Below are positions 43,931 to 51,900 of a DNA stretch of 64,000 nt, in pieces. The notes below the pieces were generated by a model, which saw only the letters and a program-made list of their open reading frames with translations, was not told where the DNA came from and did no database searches. Both the position numbers and the translations under genes were made by a program. Position 1 is the stretch's first letter, and each line of letters begins with the position of its first letter. Source of the DNA: Candidatus Dormiibacterota bacterium (lineage in GTDB: Bacteria > Acidobacteriota > Polarisedimenticolia > Gp22-AA2); NCBI GenBank assembly GCA_035635555.1, contig DASQAT010000018.1, positions 1 to 64,000 of the forward strand, given 5' to 3'.

Positions 43931-44680
43931 ATGAACGACGACATGAAGCGCCTGGTGCGCGTGCAGGACATCATCTCGGAAATCGAGGCGGTGCAGGAGA
44001 AGGTCGGCGCCATCCCCGTCGAGGTGGCCCGGCTCGAGAAGGAGCTGCTCGCCGCGCAGAAAGACATCGAGATCGAACGGGGGCGCGTCCAGGAGCTCGG
44101 CAAGGACCGCAGACGCTTGGAGATGGAGCTGATGGGGATCGAGACGAAGATCACCAAGTATCAGGCTCAGCTCCTCGACGTGAAGACAAACAAGGAGTAC
44201 CAGGCGATGCTGCACGAGATCGAGGGGTGCAGGAAGGAGCGCGCCGCCCTCGATGAAAGGATCCTCCTGGAGATGGAGGAGAGCGAGACGCGCAACGTCG
44301 CCGTGCGCTCCCTGGAGGAAACGCTCGAGCGGCGGCGCCGCGAGACCTCGCAGGGAAAGGCGCGGCTCGACGCCGAGGCTCAGGAGCTGAAGGCGCGGGC
44401 CGCGTCCCTGGACGAGGAGCGGCGGGCGCTCGAGACCGGCATCTCCGCCGACTACCTGAAGCCGTTTCTCAAGGTGGCGGCCCAGCGCAAGGGCCTGGCC
44501 CTCGTGGCGGTCCGCGACGAGCGCTGCGGCGGGTGCCACGTGCGCGTCATGCCGAAGCTCATCCAGCAGGTCCGCCGGGCGACCGGTCTGATCGCCTGCG
44601 ACTCCTGCAAGCGCTTCCTTTACGTTCCCGACGATCCGCTGCGGGCGACCGTCGCGGCCGCCGAGTCCCCCGCCCAGTGA
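43931..44680 (+). CDS. Coiled-coil C4-type zinc-ribbon protein
   Basis: A 249-residue protein of the CT398/zinc-ribbon family found widely in bacteria. Residues about 10-175 are a long Glu/Lys/Leu-rich antiparallel coiled coil. The C-terminal zinc ribbon has CGGC at about 198-201 and CDSC at about 220-223. The family is often encoded beside RNase H, as here, and a nucleic-acid or secretion-related role has been proposed without firm proof. The stop overlaps the RNase HI start by 4 bases (GTGA). A terminator lies 20 bases upstream of the ATG, so expression may depend on attenuation. Confidence 0.9.
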   Translation: MNDDMKRLVRVQDIISEIEAVQEKVGAIPVEVARLEKELLAAQKDIEIERGRVQELGKDRRRLEMELMGIETKITKYQAQLLDVKTNKEYQAMLHEIEGCRKERAALDERILLEMEESETRNVAVRSLEETLERRRRETSQGKARLDAEAQELKARAASLDEERRALETGISADYLKPFLKVAAQRKGLALVAVRDERCGGCHVRVMPKLIQQVRRATGLIACDSCKRFLYVPDDPLRATVAAAESPAQ

Positions 44681-45204
44681 CTCGCCGTCGACGGCCCGCC
44701 GCCACCCGCAAGCGCGCGACCGCCCGGACGTCCGGCGGCGGCCTCGTCGCCCACATCGACGGCGGAGCACGCGGCAACCCCGGCCCGGCGGGGTACGGGG
44801 TCCACGTCGAGGACGAGCAGGGGCGGGTGGTGGCGCAGCTGTACGGTTACCTCGGAACCGCGACCAACAACACGGCGGAGTATGCGGCCCTGCTGGCTCT
44901 TCTGGAGTACGCCCGGGCCCACGAAGCCGCGGCGCTGCGGGTCCTGTCGGACTCGGAACTCCTCGTCAGGCAGATGCGGGGCGAGTACCGCGTCAAGCAT
45001 CCCGGGCTTCAAGTGCTGCACGCCGCCGCCTGCCGGCTGATGACGTCCGTCCCCTCCGTCGTTCTCGAGCACGTCCCGCGCGAGCGGAACGTCGAGGCCG
45101 ATGCGCTGGCGAACCGCGCCATGGACCTGCGCGACAGCTCGGGTCCGCTTCCAGAGGCGCTGCGGGATCTGCCGCCCCTTCCGTTCCAGCCTCGCCTCGC
45201 CTGA
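44677..45204 (+). CDS. RNase HI family protein
   Basis: A 175-residue RNase H-fold protein that cleaves RNA in RNA-DNA hybrids. After a basic N-terminal tail of about 25 residues, the acidic catalytic residues appear as HIDGGARGNPG (Asp), NNTAEYAALL (Glu), LSDSELLVRQM (Asp) and ERNVEADALANRAMD (Asp). It resembles the short RNase HI-like group that pairs with the zinc-ribbon protein. The GTG at 44677 overlaps the upstream TGA. The basic tail is not an HBD by eye. A separate promoter for yggS starts 25 bases downstream. Confidence 0.91.
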   Translation: MTRRRRPAATRKRATARTSGGGLVAHIDGGARGNPGPAGYGVHVEDEQGRVVAQLYGYLGTATNNTAEYAALLALLEYARAHEAAALRVLSDSELLVRQMRGEYRVKHPGLQVLHAAACRLMTSVPSVVLEHVPRERNVEADALANRAMDLRDSSGPLPEALRDLPPLPFQPRLA

Positions 45205-45228
45205 TCGACGCCCGGAAGCGCCGGCGGA

Positions 45229-45256
45229 TTGACAGGCGGCCGGGGGCCGCTATATT
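45229..45256 (+). promoter_or_regulatory. Strong promoter of the yggS-divIVA-hutI run
   Basis: Perfect TTGACA and TATATT with a 16-base spacer. The -10 ends 8 bases before the ATG at 45265, predicting a transcript that begins at or next to the start codon. Confidence 0.75.
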
Positions 45257-45264
45257 TGTTGTCT

Positions 45265-45963
45265 ATGGCGCCGGGCGCGATAGCGGATCGATTGCAGGGG
45301 ATCCGCGAGCGGATCGCGGCCGCGGCGGGCCGCGCCGGGCGCGATCCGGAATCGGTCACGCTCGTGGGCGTGGGCAAGACCGTCCCGCCGGATCGAATCC
45401 TGGAAGCCGTCCAGGCCGGTCTGGCGGATCTCGGCGAGAACCGGGTGCAGGAGGCGCGCGACAAGGCGCCCCTCCTTCCGGGAACGGTCCGCTGGCACCT
45501 GGTCGGGCACCTGCAGGCGAACAAGGCGAATCACGCCGCCCGGCTGTTCCAGGTCGTGCACTCGATCGATTCGGTCGAGACCCTCGAGCGGCTTGAGCGC
45601 GCCGCGGAGCGGGAGGGCCGGCGGATGACGGCGATGGCGCAGGTCAATCTGGCCGGTGAGGCGACCAAGTCCGGGGCGCGGACCGAGGACCTGGATCGGA
45701 TCCTCGAGACGGCGGCCGGCCTGAGGAGTGTAGCGCTCACCGGGCTGATGATCCTGCCGCCCTACGATCCGGATCCGGGCAGGAGCCGGCCCTTCTTCCG
45801 GAGACTGCGCGAGCTCCTCCACGAGACGCAGGGGCGGCACCCGGGGCTTTCCCTGCGGCACCTGTCGATGGGGATGACGGAGGATTTCGAGGTGGCCATC
45901 GAGGAAGGGGCGACGATGGTGCGTGTCGGACGCGCCCTGTTCGGAGAAAGGAGAGAGGCATGA
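45265..45963 (+). CDS. YggS/PROSC-family PLP-binding protein
   Basis: A 232-residue single-domain PLP protein of the alanine-racemase N-terminal fold, involved in PLP homeostasis rather than a known catalytic step. PLP binds Lys38 in LVGVGKTVP. Family motifs follow: LGENRVQEARDK, WHLVGHLQANK, VHSIDSV, QVNLAGEATKSG, LTGLMILPP and the C-terminal LSMGMTEDFEVAIEEGATMVRVGRALFG region. The ATG lies 8 bases after TATATT and has no Shine-Dalgarno sequence, consistent with a leaderless mRNA. The stop overlaps the divIVA start by 4 bases (ATGA), matching the common yggS-divIVA order. Confidence 0.93.
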   Translation: MAPGAIADRLQGIRERIAAAAGRAGRDPESVTLVGVGKTVPPDRILEAVQAGLADLGENRVQEARDKAPLLPGTVRWHLVGHLQANKANHAARLFQVVHSIDSVETLERLERAAEREGRRMTAMAQVNLAGEATKSGARTEDLDRILETAAGLRSVALTGLMILPPYDPDPGRSRPFFRRLRELLHETQGRHPGLSLRHLSMGMTEDFEVAIEEGATMVRVGRALFGERREA

Positions 45964-46466
45964 AGATCACTCCGATCGACATCAACAGCCACCGCTTCGC
46001 GAAGAGGATGCGGGGCTTCGACCCGGAGGAGGTGAGGTCCTTCCTCAACCTCGTGTCGGGCGAGTTCGAGAAGCTCGTGATCGAGAACAATGCCCTGAAA
46101 GAGGACCTGTCCCAGATCAAGGCCGGCATCGCCGACTACAAGGAGCGCGAGCGGATCCTGAAGGACACGCTCGTGACCGCCCAGAAGCTGGCCGAGGACA
46201 TGAAGGAGGAGGCCCGCAAGGAGGCGCAGCTCATCATCAAGGAAGCCGAGATCAGGGGCGGGCAGCTCCTCGACCAGGCGGCGCGCAAGGCGGGCCAGAT
46301 CGAAGGGATGATCCAGAATCTGCGCGTCGAGCGCGACGCCTTCGAGCAGCGCGTCCGCTCCGCCGTCGAGCAGCATCTGCGACTCCTCGACATGCACAAG
46401 AAGGAAGAGGAGGTCGAGGATCGACTGCGGTTCATGAAGAAGCCGCCCGCCGGAGAAGCCCGCTGA
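45960..46466 (+). CDS. divIVA: DivIVA-domain protein
   Basis: A 168-residue coiled-coil protein of the DivIVA/GpsB family, which marks membrane curvature or organises the division or polar machinery. The N-terminal membrane-targeting domain has ITPIDINSHRFAKRMRGFD and PEEVRSFLNLV. Residues about 30-155 are nearly continuous heptad coiled coil. It overlaps yggS by 4 bases, a recurrent pairing, and its TGA overlaps the CTG start of hutI by 4 bases. No other division gene is in the window. Confidence 0.92.
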   Translation: MKITPIDINSHRFAKRMRGFDPEEVRSFLNLVSGEFEKLVIENNALKEDLSQIKAGIADYKERERILKDTLVTAQKLAEDMKEEARKEAQLIIKEAEIRGGQLLDQAARKAGQIEGMIQNLRVERDAFEQRVRSAVEQHLRLLDMHKKEEEVEDRLRFMKKPPAGEAR

Positions 46467-47800
46467 TAGAAGCCGATCTGGCCATCGTCGACGCCAACGA
46501 GCTCGTGACCGTGGGCGGGGGCGCCCCAAGGCGGGGCGCCGCCCAGGGGGACCTCGGAATCGTCGAGCACGGCTGCGTCGCGTCCCGCGACGGAGTCGTC
46601 GTGTTCGTGGGGGATGAGCGCGATTACCGGCGCCAGGTCCGGCTCGAGAGGAGCGGCGTCGAGATCGACGCAACCGGCCGCACCGTCCTGCCGGGCTTCG
46701 TCGATCCGCATACCCACCTGCCGTTCGCCGGCAGCCGCGAGCGCGAGTTCTCGCTGCGTCTGCAGGGCGCGCGCTACGAGGCGATCGCGGCGCAGGGGGG
46801 CGGAATCCTGTCCACCGTCGAGGCCACGCGGCGGACTTCGTACGACGCTCTCGTCGATCTCGGAAAGACACGCCTGAACCGCATGCTCCTGCACGGCACG
46901 ACCACGGTCGAAGCCAAGAGCGGCTACGGCCTGACGCTGGACGACGAGCTCAAGCAGCTGCGGGTGCTGAAGGCGCTCGACGGCATCCACCCGGTCGATA
47001 TCGTGCCGACGTTCCTGGGGGCCCACGCGGTGCCGAAGGAGTACAGGAGCGACCGCGACGCCTACGTGCGCGAGATCATCGATCGGATGATCCCGGAGGT
47101 GGCGCGTCAGAGCCTCGCCCGCTTCTGCGACGTCTTCGTCGAGGAGATCGCCTTCACCTCCGGGGAAGCGGAGGCGATCCTCACGGCTGCGGCGAAGTGC
47201 GGGCTCGGTCTGCGGGTGCATGCCGACCAGCTGTCCGATTCGGGCGGGGCCCACCTGGCGGCGCGTCTTCGGGCCGCCTCCGCCGACCACCTCGAGCACG
47301 CGGGCGAGGCGGGGATCCGCGCCCTCGCGGGCTCGTCCACCGCGGCCGTCCTCCTCCCCGGCGCCGCCTTCTTCCTGCGCGTGCCCGGCTCGGGTCTCGG
47401 CCGCAGGCTGGTGGATGCCCAGGTGCCGGTGGCGGTGGCGACCGATTTCAACCCGGGGACCTGCCCGACGGAAGCGATGCCGGCGATCCTGCCGCTCGCC
47501 TGTCTGAACTTCGGTCTGTCGGCGGCCGAGGCGATCGTGGCGGCGACGCTGAACGCGGCCTACGCTCTTGGATTGGCGCAGACAGCCGGGAGCCTGGAGG
47601 TCGGGAAGACGGCCGACGCGCAGGTTCTGGATGTCCCGAACCACCTCCATCTGGTCTACCATTTCGGGGTGAACCACTGCCGCACCGTCGTGAAGAACGG
47701 GCGGGTGGTGGTCGAGGACGGCGCGATCGCGGGCGGAGCGACGGGCACCCCTGCCGGGAACGCCGCGATGGACAAGACTTCCGGCGGATTCCGACCTTGA
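46463..47800 (+). CDS. hutI: Imidazolonepropionase
   Basis: A 445-residue amidohydrolase that opens imidazolonepropionate to N-formimino-L-glutamate, the third step of histidine breakdown. Metal-site motifs are PHTHLPFAGSR (His83, His85), LRVHADQLSDSGG, ADHLEHAGEAG and TDFNPGTCPTEAM. The GTTTVEAKSGYGL block is diagnostic for HutI. No ATG, GTG or TTG lies upstream in this frame near the conserved N-terminus. The CTG at 46463 has GGAG 6-7 bases before it and overlaps the divIVA TGA, so it is the preferred start; the next normal start (GTG at 46505) would delete the first strand. Reaction assignment is confident; the start is less so. Confidence 0.9.
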   Translation: MIEADLAIVDANELVTVGGGAPRRGAAQGDLGIVEHGCVASRDGVVVFVGDERDYRRQVRLERSGVEIDATGRTVLPGFVDPHTHLPFAGSREREFSLRLQGARYEAIAAQGGGILSTVEATRRTSYDALVDLGKTRLNRMLLHGTTTVEAKSGYGLTLDDELKQLRVLKALDGIHPVDIVPTFLGAHAVPKEYRSDRDAYVREIIDRMIPEVARQSLARFCDVFVEEIAFTSGEAEAILTAAAKCGLGLRVHADQLSDSGGAHLAARLRAASADHLEHAGEAGIRALAGSSTAAVLLPGAAFFLRVPGSGLGRRLVDAQVPVAVATDFNPGTCPTEAMPAILPLACLNFGLSAAEAIVAATLNAAYALGLAQTAGSLEVGKTADAQVLDVPNHLHLVYHFGVNHCRTVVKNGRVVVEDGAIAGGATGTPAGNAAMDKTSGGFRP

Positions 47801-47900
47801 CAGCCCGGGGACAGGACCGTAAATTTCCATGCCGACGGCGGGTCGGGCACTGGCCAGATGGCTCGCGCGTCTGGTGCATCGGTTGCGAGGAGACGGAGCG

Positions 47901-48533
47901 ATGTTGTCCAGAATGACGCTGGAGCAGTTCACGGAGGCGCTCGCCGCCGCGACGCCGACGCCGGGTGGCGGCAGCGCCTCGGCCCAGGCGGGAGCGATGG
48001 CGGCCGCCCTCGTCCAGATGACGTGCGATCTGACGATCGGGCGGGAGGCTTACCGGGCGCACGACGAGGCCGTGCGGGAGATCCGCGCGCGGTCCGAGGG
48101 GCTGCGCCGGGATCTCCTGGCTCTGGTCGACCGGGACGCCCAGGCGTACGACGAGGTGGTGCGCGCCCTGCGCCTGCCGAAGACTACCGACGCCGAGAAG
48201 CGGGCCCGTTCCGAGGCGCTCGCGCGGGCGAACCTGTTCGCCATCGAGACCCCGCTCGCCACCGCCGACGCCTGCGCCGCGCTCCTGGAGATGGCCGCCG
48301 AGCTGGCGAGCAAGGGGAACGTCAACGTCGTCAGCGACGTAGGCACGGCGGCTCTTCTGGCCTACGCCGGCCTGCGCGGCGGCATTCTCACGATCCGCGT
48401 CAACCTCAAGGGCGTCGTGGACGGGGCCCGCGCCGGGCAGCTGCGCGAGCGGGTGCGGCGTCTCGAGGTCGAATCCGAGAGACTCCGCGAGGCGGCCCTG
48501 ACGGCGGCCTACGTCCGCAGCAACGGTCGCTGA
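47901..48533 (+). CDS. Cyclodeaminase/cyclohydrolase family protein (FTCD-like)
   Basis: A 210-residue helical protein similar to the C-terminal domain of formiminotransferase-cyclodeaminase and to FchA, which processes formimino- or methenyl-tetrahydrofolate. The family motif is ATPTPGGGSASAQAGAMAAALVQM near residues 15-38, split here by no gap, with YDEVVRALRLPK and the SKGNVNVVSDVG block near the C-terminus. Following hutI it could take the one-carbon unit from formiminoglutamate, although no separate formiminotransferase gene is seen. The ATG at 47901 has GGAG upstream; an ATG at 47829 is possible and adds 24 basic residues. Confidence 0.88.
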   Translation: MLSRMTLEQFTEALAAATPTPGGGSASAQAGAMAAALVQMTCDLTIGREAYRAHDEAVREIRARSEGLRRDLLALVDRDAQAYDEVVRALRLPKTTDAEKRARSEALARANLFAIETPLATADACAALLEMAAELASKGNVNVVSDVGTAALLAYAGLRGGILTIRVNLKGVVDGARAGQLRERVRRLEVESERLREAALTAAYVRSNGR

Positions 48534-48655
48534 GTCACCGTCCGCCGCACGGTCCTGTCCTCCCCTCCTGGCGCATTGGCGTTATGACAATGCCCCATAG
48601 TCATTCGAGAGAAAGGACTGACTGCTCAGGGAGTTGTCCGATTGCTGTAAGCGCA

Positions 48656-48683
48656 TTTCTCATCGTAAAACCGTTTCTCATCG
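48656..48683. repeat. Tandem direct repeat TTTCTCATCG upstream of a promoter
   Basis: TTTCTCATCG occurs at 48656-48665 and 48674-48683, an 18-base period, ending 13 bases before the -35. The spacing fits two binding sites for a regulator of the protease gene. Confidence 0.55.
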
Positions 48684-48696
48684 CACAAGAATCAAG

Positions 48697-48725
48697 TTGA
48701 CAACCCCACCCTCGCACCGTATCAG
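48697..48725 (+). promoter_or_regulatory. Promoter of the giant subtilisin-like protease
   Basis: TTGACA and TATCAG with a 17-base spacer. The GTTGACA...GTATC arrangement recurs at 63632-63660 before another secreted-protein gene. Confidence 0.7.
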
Positions 48726-48905
48726 ATAGGCCAACTCTGGATTATTGCCGGTTCCGGCAGAGGCAGCCGTCGCCCGGGAACGGCGGACAGAAGAAGGCTC
48801 GAGGGGCAAGTCTTTCTGCTATCAGATGATGATTCAAAGCTGTCTTCGTTGAACAGGCGCCACCGTGACCTGCCGGGCGCCTCTTCCCATTTCGGGAGGT
48901 TTTCG

Positions 48906-51900
48906 ATGAACTGCAGTACGTTCCGTAACGGGATCCGTGGCGTCGTCGTCGCGGGCGTGTGCCTTTCGCTGCTGCTTATCGTCCCGGCCGCCATCAACTG
49001 GGCGGGCCGCGACGGGCACCAGGTGCAGTCGCAAAGTGCCGCATCACAGGCGGATGCCGCGGCGACCCAGAGATGGTTCCGCATGCATCCCCGCATGACG
49101 GCCCAACCCCGTCCGGGCGGCTTGACGCCGTTCGGTCGCGATTTCAAGGCGGACCCGCGAGGCAACGCGCGCGGTCTCGTCGCTACGACCGTCGGCTATC
49201 TCGATCTGAAGAACCCGTCCGCGGTGCTCGACCGGCTGCCGGCCGAATTCAAGGGCGCGGGACCGGGATTCCGGAACCATCCCAAGGGCAGCCTGCAGGA
49301 CGGCGTGAACATCATCCAGATCGACGAGGCGTCCGTGAAGAGCCAGGGCTACGGCCAGATCGCCTCCGAGGTGGGCCGCTACGGCCGCATCCTGGGACAG
49401 GTCCCGGACCGCGGCATTCTGGTGAAGGGAACGGCCGGGCAGCTGGCGCGCCTCGCCGCGCAGTCGTTCGTCGAGGGGACGGCGGCGTATCGCGCGGCGT
49501 TCAAGCTCGATCCCGCGATCGGGCAGATGCCCCTGATCCAGGCGAGCCGTGCCAAGAGCACCGTCCTGGACCTGCAGGTGAAGCTGTGGAACGGAGAGGA
49601 CGCCCAGGAGGCCAAGGGTCGCCTGGCGCATCTGGTGGGTGATGCGAACGTCAGCGACTACAGCATGGACGGGCACCTGCTGCGCGTGAAGGCGTCCCGG
49701 GCCGACCTTGCGAAACTGGCGGGCGACGACGCCGTCGAATTCCTCACCGAGGTGCCGGAGTACATCCTGACCAACTCCGAGGTGCCGACGATCATCATGA
49801 TCGGCAACACGGAGGAGAGCTACAACATCTCGCGGCCGTTCCAGGATATCGGGATCGACGGCGGCGGCAGCGGCGCGCTGCTGTGCACGCAGGCCCCGGC
49901 CAGGACCTGCGCCACGAACAACGACTGCACCAACAACACCCAGTGCGTTGCGGCCGGCAACCCGACGGCCTGCTGCACGGGGGCAGGCGCCGGCACCTGC
50001 ACCGGCCCGGGGCCGGGGGGCGTGTGCACGCTGCAGAAATACAACAACGATACCGCCGCGGTTCCCCCGCAGATCGTGGCGGTGACCGACAACGGTATCT
50101 CGACCGATGCCGTGCACTTTTCGCAGACGCTGACGCAGGTCAGCGACCTGACGCACGGGATCGGTCCGGCCCATCGCAAGGTGCACGCGATCCAGAACGT
50201 CGAGGACAACGGGACGTCCTGCGACTCCCTGCTCTCGGGGGCCAACACACACGGCAACGTCGTGGCCGGCATCATCGCAGGCGCGCCGGGCGACTTCGGA
50301 CTGAGCTACTCCAAGGCGGTGGACCCGGCGGACGGTGTGCCGCTGCAGAACATCAGCCTGGACGCCCTGGCGCGGGGCGCGCGCATCATCATGCAGGACG
50401 CGGCGCTCCCCAGCCGCTGCATCGCGACCGAGCTGACCGAGGTCGGCGGCAACGTGAACCCCGGCAATCTGCTGGACCGCCTGAACGCGGCGATCTGCCC
50501 GAAGAGCGGCGGCACCGGAGCGTGCGCCGGAGTGACGGGCGGCGGCGAGGAGGTCCACCTGCAGGTCCTGCCGTTCGGCGTGCCGAACTGGGACAACGCC
50601 CTGAACAACACCGAGAACGGGATGTACAGCCTGGAGGCGCAGCAGATCGACACCTTCCTGGTGAACAACCGGGACTACATGGTGTTCAGCCCGGTTGGAA
50701 GCCAGGGCACCGACCCGGGTGATCCGAACACCAACCTCATCTGGCCCGACATGTTCGACGGCACGGCCCTCGACGACGATCCCAACAAGCCACGGGACAT
50801 GCAGATCCCGCCGCCGGCGACCGCCAAGAACAGCGTCACGGTCGGCGCCACCTTCTCCGACATCTGGACGGTGAACGGCACCCTCAACCAGGAGGAGAAC
50901 GACTACAACATCACCTCGCACGGCCCGGCCACCGCTGCGTCGCTGCGCACGGCACCCCTTCTGATGACGGTGGGTATCGACGGCACGGGCGTGTTCGCCT
51001 ACCCGCTGTTCCAGGCGGCGGCGACCAACCGCAGCCATGACAACGACAACGTGGCCCCGGTGGAGAACGAGATCGACGACGGGAACTGGGGGACCTCGTT
51101 CTCGGCGGGATTCGCGACGGCGGCCGGTGCCGTGGTCCGCGACTACTTCGCGCAGGGCTTCTACCCGACGGCGACGCGGCAGGCGGGCGACCGCATGCCC
51201 AGGGTGTCCGGCAGCCTGGTGCGCGCCGCCCTGGTGGCGAGCGCCAACAGCCTCGACCAGGAGTCCATTTCGAACAGCCAGCAGGCCACGGCCACCGACA
51301 AGCTGATCGCCAACAGCCGAGGGGCCGACCTCGGCAGCGTGTCAGGCGTTCCGGTCGGCGTCATGGGCAACAACACACAGGGGTACGGGCGGCCGGTCCT
51401 GGACCAGGTCCTGCCGATCACGAACTACCCTTCGACGCGCGGCATCGGCTCGCCTGACACCATCGAGTATCCGGCGGCCGGTCTCCTCGTCTACGACATG
51501 CTGGGGACGGGCGAGGCGCCGATCAACAACTCGACGAATATCCTGACCGAGAAATCGTTCGTCGTGGACGGCGTCAACACGGTCGTCCTGGGCGGAACGC
51601 GCTTCATCGAGAACGGACAGCTGCGTATCGCCCTCTCCTGGCCCGACCCGCCGAGCACGGTCCTGGGGACGACGGCCAACCTCGGCAGCGGCGCCCTGGT
51701 CAACGACCTCGACCTCGAGGTCGAGTCTCCCGGTCCGGACAACAACATCGCGACCACTGGCGACAACATCGTCTACGACGGCAACGTCTATGTCCAGGGC
51801 CAGCCGATTCTCTTCGGTCAGTGGTCGAAAGGACACCCTGTGTCGCAGGCGTCTGTGCACGACAAATACAACACCATCGAGGCGGTGCACCTGGCCACCC

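Larger units (their letters stand above)
48534..48905. other. Regulatory interval before the giant protease
   Basis: No coding sequence is seen. It holds a tandem direct repeat (48656-48683), a promoter (48697-48725) and a leader of about 170 bases containing GCCGG/CCGGC and other short stems, then GGGAGG 6 bases before the ATG at 48906. AT content rises around the repeat and promoter relative to flanking genes. Confidence 0.65.

Noticed and set aside
43791-43934. 47-codon frame ending in ATGA overlap with the zinc-ribbon gene
   Set aside because: It spans a strong intrinsic terminator, is Arg/Pro-rich and its ribosome site is poor. A leader peptide is not excluded, but RNA is the better reading.
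48732-48905. Cyclic-di-GMP or cobalamin riboswitch in the giant protease leader
   Set aside because: Short stems are present but the conserved riboswitch core sequences are not seen.
49044-51038. 664-codon minus-strand open frame at the 5' end of the giant protease gene
   Set aside because: Antisense to a region with catalytic Asp and His motifs; no motif of its own.
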